This document shows, one piece after another, positions 5,795 through 9,424 of a DNA stretch of 9,424 nt; the stretch's first letter is position 1; the number at the start of each line of letters is the position of its first letter. Under the pieces are notes generated by a model. It worked only from the letters and a program-made list of their open reading frames with translations, had not been told where the DNA came from and ran no database searches. Position numbers and translations under genes: made by a program. This stretch comes from Prolixibacteraceae bacterium (GTDB lineage: Bacteria > Bacteroidota > Bacteroidia > Bacteroidales > Prolixibacteraceae), in contig DPCJ01000059.1 of the NCBI GenBank assembly GCA_003516705.1, positions 1 to 9,424 on the forward strand. The letters run 5' to 3'.

Positions 5795-7048
5795 ATGAAA
5801 TATTCGAAATACGTGAAACTTGGGGTTCTGATTGTAATCTCGCTTACTATTTTAATCTGGGGACTTAGTTATCTGAAAGGAAACGACGTTTTTAAACAAA
5901 ACGATTACTATTTTGTGGTTTACGACCGGATTGACGGTTTGCTTGAATCGAACAAAGTAACGATGAATGGGTACCAGGTTGGGCAGGTTTACAACATCGG
6001 CTTTACTCCTGATAACAGTGGAAAACTTGTGGTCACCCTTATGATGGATGCAACATTTAAAATTCCGGTAAATTCTGTAGCCCAGATTATCAGCAGCGAT
6101 ATTATGGGAACACGCTCAATAAAAATGATTTTCAGTGGTGAAAAAAATTTCTACGCTTCGGGCGATACCATTCCCGGGGCAATTGAAAGCGATTTGAAGG
6201 AACAGGTGAGCATGCAGGTTTTACCACTTAAAAACAAAGCTGAACAGCTCCTGAATACCATCGATTCGGCCATTGTAACATTGACTGTGATATTGAATGA
6301 AGACGCCCGCGAAAATCTTTCGGAGAGTTTTGCCAATATTAACCGGAGTATTGACAACATTGAAAAAACAACCTCAGATTTGCAACAGATTGTTTCGTCA
6401 CAAAAAGGGAATATTCAGCTTACCATGGAAAATGTAAAAGATATTACCGGAACACTCAGCAAAAATTCAAAAGAACTGGATAATACAATAAAAAATCTGT
6501 CGAGATTAAGCGACACGCTGGCCCAGCTGCCGGTTTCGCCAATTGTTAAAAATATTTCAGAAGCATCAAATCAGATTCTCATACTACTACAAAAACTGAA
6601 CAGTTCAGAAAATACTGCCGGACTTTTGCTAAACGATGACCAATTATATCTCTCCATCACCGAACTTTCCGAAAACCTTTCGTTTTTGATTAACGACATC
6701 CAGGTAAACCCCAAAAGGTATCTTGAGTTTTCGGCCATTGATTTCGGAAAAGAATATTACATCAACACATCAGGCGATGTCTCTGATAAAAACGTAGTCT
6801 TCAAAGTACATTTGGTATCAACAGAAACACCTGTTTCTATCGACTCGAAATATTTTGAGGGATTGGGCGAAATTGAGGAGTACAAGGCAAACGGAGCTTA
6901 TTCGTACCTTACAGGAAATACATCGGTTTACGAAGAAATAGTTAAAATTCAGGAACAAGCCAAAAAGAAATTTCCTGAATCCACAGTAGTAGCATTTAAA
7001 AACGGGAAACTGATAAAGCTCGAAAAAGTGCTGAAATCGGCAAGGTAA
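5795..7048 (+). CDS. MCE/MlaD-family lipid-transport protein with C-terminal SPOR-like domain
   Basis: MCE-domain proteins bind and shuttle phospholipids between the membranes as the periplasmic part of Mla-type ABC transporters. The 417-residue product has one N-terminal transmembrane anchor (about 8-26) with the body in the periplasm. An MCE domain follows (about 36-118, with YDRIDGLLESNKVTMNGYQVGQV and SSDIMGTRSI). A long helical, coiled-coil-prone region (about 140-300) ends in the NPKRYL.FS motif typical of Bacteroidota MlaD-like proteins. Beyond this the chain continues for about 100 residues. Residues 334-404 form a SPOR-like domain that aligns without gaps to the SPOR domain of the upstream amidase. 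The ATG at 5795 starts directly before the anchor; there is no SD. Tandem TAA codons end it. No permease or ATPase partner is in the window. The MCE call is firm; the SPOR-like call rests on a hand alignment. Confidence 0.9.
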   Translation: MKYSKYVKLGVLIVISLTILIWGLSYLKGNDVFKQNDYYFVVYDRIDGLLESNKVTMNGYQVGQVYNIGFTPDNSGKLVVTLMMDATFKIPVNSVAQIISSDIMGTRSIKMIFSGEKNFYASGDTIPGAIESDLKEQVSMQVLPLKNKAEQLLNTIDSAIVTLTVILNEDARENLSESFANINRSIDNIEKTTSDLQQIVSSQKGNIQLTMENVKDITGTLSKNSKELDNTIKNLSRLSDTLAQLPVSPIVKNISEASNQILILLQKLNSSENTAGLLLNDDQLYLSITELSENLSFLINDIQVNPKRYLEFSAIDFGKEYYINTSGDVSDKNVVFKVHLVSTETPVSIDSKYFEGLGEIEEYKANGAYSYLTGNTSVYEEIVKIQEQAKKKFPESTVVAFKNGKLIKLEKVLKSAR

Positions 7049-7334
7049 TAACGGGTGAAATGTTAATAACTTTTGAGGTATGAATTTAATACCTGCCACT
7101 ACCTACCAGTTAGCAATCTATGAATCAATTGATTATTATTAAATAACTGAATTTCAGCGGTTTAATTATTTTAATATTTTTTATTTTTTTAATCAATTGA
7201 AACTGACAGCAATACATCGTCCGTGAAATAATCAATAGTTTTTACATTTTTTTTTTAGCTTTTTTTTCGCAACTTTTGTTTTGGGAATAATGTTGAAAAA
7301 AAAATTGTAGAACCTCGAAAAACCAAATTAATCG
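7049..7334. promoter_or_regulatory. AT-rich region upstream of dnaA with repeated palindromes
   Basis: This 286-bp gap has no plausible gene. It holds a 12-bp perfect palindrome AATCAATTGATT (7123-7134), a second copy of its core AATCAATTGA (7191-7200) 68 bp on, and a partial third copy AATCAATAG (7230-7238). Between the first two lies CTGAATTTCAG (7147-7157), symmetric around its centre. A 6-bp hairpin AGGTAT/ATACCT (7076-7081, 7089-7094) lies near the MCE end and lacks a T-tract. AACTTTTG (7271-7278) is one mismatch from a -7 box but has no -33 TTG. I find no TTATNCACA-type DnaA box on either strand, so no origin can be called here. Confidence 0.5.
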
Positions 7335-8762
7335 ATGAATGAAGAACATAGGGCTGTGTGGGATAAATGTCTTAACGTGATTAAGGACAATGTTCCCGGC
7401 AGCAGTTTTAAGACCTGGTTTGAACCTATTGAACCCGTAAAACTTACCGATAAAGTACTTACCATTCAGGTGCCGAGTGCGTTTTTTTACGAGTACCTCG
7501 AAGAACAATTCATTGATATTCTTCGTCGCACGTTACGCATGGTACTGGGCAACGGTGCCAAACTGGAATACAACGTGGTTATGGGCGACAAAAACGGCAA
7601 TGAGCCTTACACTGTTTCATACCCTACAAACAACAATGTAAAAATTGTCAATAATCCATTGACTATCCCGTTAAAGTCGGAAGAAAAAACCGCGATTAAA
7701 AACCCGTTCATCATTCCCGGAATTCAAAAACTGCAAATCGATCCTCAACTTAAACCCGATAATACTTTTGATAATTTTATTGAAGGCGATTGTAACCGTT
7801 TGGCAAGAAGCGCCGGATTTGCAGTAGCCCAAAATCCGGGAGGAACAGCTTTCAACCCGCTGATGATTTACGGAAACTCAGGTTTGGGAAAAACACATCT
7901 TGCGCAGGCGATTGGAATTGAGGTAAAAGAACGTTTCCCCGATAAAACTGTGTTATACGTAAATGCAAATAAATTTCAGACCCAGTTTACCGAAGCCACT
8001 AGAAATAATAACCGCAACGACTTTCTGCACTTTTACCAAATGATTGATGTGCTGATTCTTGATGATGTTCAGGAGTTTGCCGGCAAAGAAAAAACACAGG
8101 AAACATTCTTCCACATATTCAACCATTTGCATCAAATGGGGAAACAACTGATTTTAACATCAGACAAACCCCCTATCGAATTAAAAGGAATGGAGCAACG
8201 GCTGCTTTCGCGGTTTAAATGGGGATTAACTGCCGATTTGCAGGTTCCAGATTTCGATACCCGGATGCAAATTCTGAAACACAAGGTTTATAAGGATGGA
8301 ATTTCATTCTCCGAAGATGTCCTGGAATACATTGCATCCCATGTTTCAAATAATGTTCGCGAGCTTGAAGGTGCACTGGTTTCGTTGCTTGCCCAGTCGA
8401 TGTTGAACAAACGGGAAATTACGCTTGAGCTTGCTGCAAAACTCATCAATAAACTCGTAAAGAATTCGAAACGCGAACTCTCTATTGAGTACATTTCAAA
8501 GGTGGTTTGCGACTATTTTAATATGCAGGTTGATGCTTTGCAGACAAAGACCCGGAAACGCGAAGTAGTGCAGGCGCGTCAGATTGCCATGTATTTCTCA
8601 AAAAGCCTCACCAAATATTCGCTCACAAGTATTGGTGCACAAATTGGTGCAAAAGATCATGCAACAGTGCTACATGCTTGTAAAACAGTGAATAACTTAA
8701 AAGATACCGATAAAAATTTCAGGCAATACGTCGAAGACATCGAAAAGAAACTGAAAATGTAA
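7335..8762 (+). CDS. dnaA: chromosomal replication initiator DnaA
   Basis: DnaA binds oriC, melts it in its ATP form and helps load DnaB. All four domains are present in 475 residues. Domain I is at about 1-85. A short linker, domain II, is at about 85-135. Domain III (AAA+) runs from about 138 to 355, with Walker A GNSGLGKT (180-187), Walker B VLILDD (239-244), sensor 1 around LTSD (274-277), the SRF box with arginine finger Arg293, and sensor 2 in NNVRELEGAL (Arg342). Domain IV is the DNA-binding helix-turn-helix with KDHATVLHACKTVNNL (440-455). In the DNA-contact loop the usual DHTT or DHST is DHAT here. The ATG at 7335 gives the standard N-terminus; the preceding leader is A-rich without an SD. 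It is transcribed alone, ending at the terminator directly downstream. Identification is firm. Confidence 0.98.
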   Translation: MNEEHRAVWDKCLNVIKDNVPGSSFKTWFEPIEPVKLTDKVLTIQVPSAFFYEYLEEQFIDILRRTLRMVLGNGAKLEYNVVMGDKNGNEPYTVSYPTNNNVKIVNNPLTIPLKSEEKTAIKNPFIIPGIQKLQIDPQLKPDNTFDNFIEGDCNRLARSAGFAVAQNPGGTAFNPLMIYGNSGLGKTHLAQAIGIEVKERFPDKTVLYVNANKFQTQFTEATRNNNRNDFLHFYQMIDVLILDDVQEFAGKEKTQETFFHIFNHLHQMGKQLILTSDKPPIELKGMEQRLLSRFKWGLTADLQVPDFDTRMQILKHKVYKDGISFSEDVLEYIASHVSNNVRELEGALVSLLAQSMLNKREITLELAAKLINKLVKNSKRELSIEYISKVVCDYFNMQVDALQTKTRKREVVQARQIAMYFSKSLTKYSLTSIGAQIGAKDHATVLHACKTVNNLKDTDKNFRQYVEDIEKKLKM

Positions 8763-8764
8763 AG

Positions 8765-8796
8765 AAAAAGCATCCGATAGACCGGGTGCTTTTTTT
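8765..8796 (+). terminator. intrinsic terminator of dnaA
   Basis: AAAAAGCATCCG (8765-8776) pairs with CGGGTGCTTTTT (8783-8794) over 12 bp, including one T-G pair, around a 6-base loop. It ends in seven Ts (8790-8796) and begins 2 bases after the dnaA stop codon. Confidence 0.9.
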
Positions 8797-8833
8797 ATGA
8801 AAAGCGAAAGGACAAACAGTGGTTTTAATCGAT

Positions 8834-9424
8834 ATGGATGACATTTACCAAACTATCGCCACAGAGTGTACAGGAATTTTCAAAGACAAGGGAAGTAAGT
8901 TTCTGGCATTTGCTTATCCTGTAAAATCAGAAACTGAAGTAAAAGATATCCTGTCGCGTTTGCGCAAGGAACATCACAGCGCCCGACACCATTGTTATGC
9001 ATGGCGAATGGGAACTGAAACAATTCAGTTTCGCAGTAACGACGATGGAGAGCCATCGTCAACTGCCGGCAAACCAATTCTCGGGCAATTACTCAGTTCA
9101 AATGTTACAAATACGCTGATTGTGGTTGTTCGTTATTTCGGCGGCACATTGCTGGGTGTAAGCGGATTGATTAATGCTTACCGGAACGCTGCTGCCGATG
9201 CATTGGCCAACGCAATCATCGTTCAAAAAACTATTGAGAAACACTGTTTACTTCACTTTTCCTACAACGAAATGTCGGATGTTATGAACCTTATCAAACA
9301 GGAAGATTTGACTGTTGTTAATACCCGATTCGAGGAAAAATGCGAATTGACTTTTTCAGTCCGAAAAAATGATTTACTGAGAATAACCGAAAGTTTCAAC
9401 AAAATTTACGGTGTCAAACTTTCG
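8834..9424 (+). CDS. yigZ: YigZ/IMPACT-family protein, 3' end cut by window
   Basis: The reading frame is open from the ATG at 8834 to the last base (197 codons). YigZ-family proteins are usually about 200 residues, so only a few residues are likely missing. The N-terminal UPF0029/IMPACT domain shows DKGSKF (18-23), HHCYAWRMG (52-60), the signature RSNDDGEPSSTAGKPILG (67-84) and VVVRYFGGTLLGVSGL (97-112). The C-terminal part (about 138-197) fits the DUF1949 ferredoxin-like domain. The family is related to eukaryotic IMPACT, a regulator of the Gcn2 kinase; the bacterial role is poorly defined. An alternative start is GTG at 8819, five codons upstream, with an SD-like AAAGGA (8807-8812) at 6-base spacing. 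I prefer the ATG because MDDIYQTIA resembles family N-termini. A separate transcript from dnaA is likely, given the terminator between them. Confidence 0.9.
   Translation, partial: MDDIYQTIATECTGIFKDKGSKFLAFAYPVKSETEVKDILSRLRKEHHSARHHCYAWRMGTETIQFRSNDDGEPSSTAGKPILGQLLSSNVTNTLIVVVRYFGGTLLGVSGLINAYRNAAADALANAIIVQKTIEKHCLLHFSYNEMSDVMNLIKQEDLTVVNTRFEEKCELTFSVRKNDLLRITESFNKIYGVKLS

Noticed and set aside
7060..7094. AGGTAT/ATACCT hairpin after the MCE gene as a terminator
   Set aside because: The stem is only 6 bp, AT-rich and without a T-tract.
7271..7278. AACTTTTG as the dnaA promoter -7 box
   Set aside because: It misses the first T of TAnnTTTG, and no TTG lies at the -33 position. It is mentioned only within the region description.
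8880..9077. 65-codon reading frame on the minus strand inside yigZ
   Set aside because: It lies fully opposite a well-conserved YigZ/IMPACT coding sequence and encodes nothing recognisable.

Overview
The window reads as a stretch of a Bacteroidota chromosome, probably of the Bacteroidales/Marinilabiliales type (the order is inferred from protein flavour only). Three things point there. The LptD protein is the long Bacteroidota form. Most starts lack Shine-Dalgarno (SD) sequences. Candidate promoters fit the Bacteroidota -33 TTTG / -7 TAnnTTTG pattern. All genes are core or envelope housekeeping genes. I see no mobile element, CRISPR array, tRNA, rRNA or sign of recent transfer.

Layout. (1) Bases 1-1240 hold a well-formed promoter, the ribosomal protein operon rpsF-rpsR-rplI and a strong bidirectional terminator. 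(2) Bases 1240-1316 are a short spacer with two extra perfect hairpins. (3) Bases 1317-4380, minus strand, hold lptD followed 16 bp later by ridA, converging on the ribosomal operon. (4) Bases 4381-4505 are a divergent promoter region. (5) Bases 4506-7048, plus strand, hold a periplasmic N-acetylmuramoyl-L-alanine amidase with a C-terminal SPOR domain, then an MCE/MlaD-type lipid-transport protein. (6) Bases 7049-7334 are an AT-rich region with repeated palindromes. (7) Bases 7335-8796 hold dnaA and its terminator. (8) Bases 8834-9424 hold a YigZ/IMPACT-family gene that runs off the window and is almost complete.

How the genes fit together. lptD, the amidase and the MCE protein form an envelope-biogenesis block covering LPS insertion, peptidoglycan cleavage and phospholipid trafficking. 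It is flanked by translation and replication genes.

Main observations. First, the MCE protein ends in a SPOR-like domain that aligns without gaps to the SPOR domain of the neighbouring amidase. This suggests a lipid-transport component targeted to the peptidoglycan that amidases expose. Second, rpsR and rplI carry strong SD sequences in an otherwise SD-poor window. rpsF and rpsR encode two of the three proteins that hide the anti-SD in Bacteroidota ribosomes, so translational autoregulation is possible. No wholly unknown system is visible.
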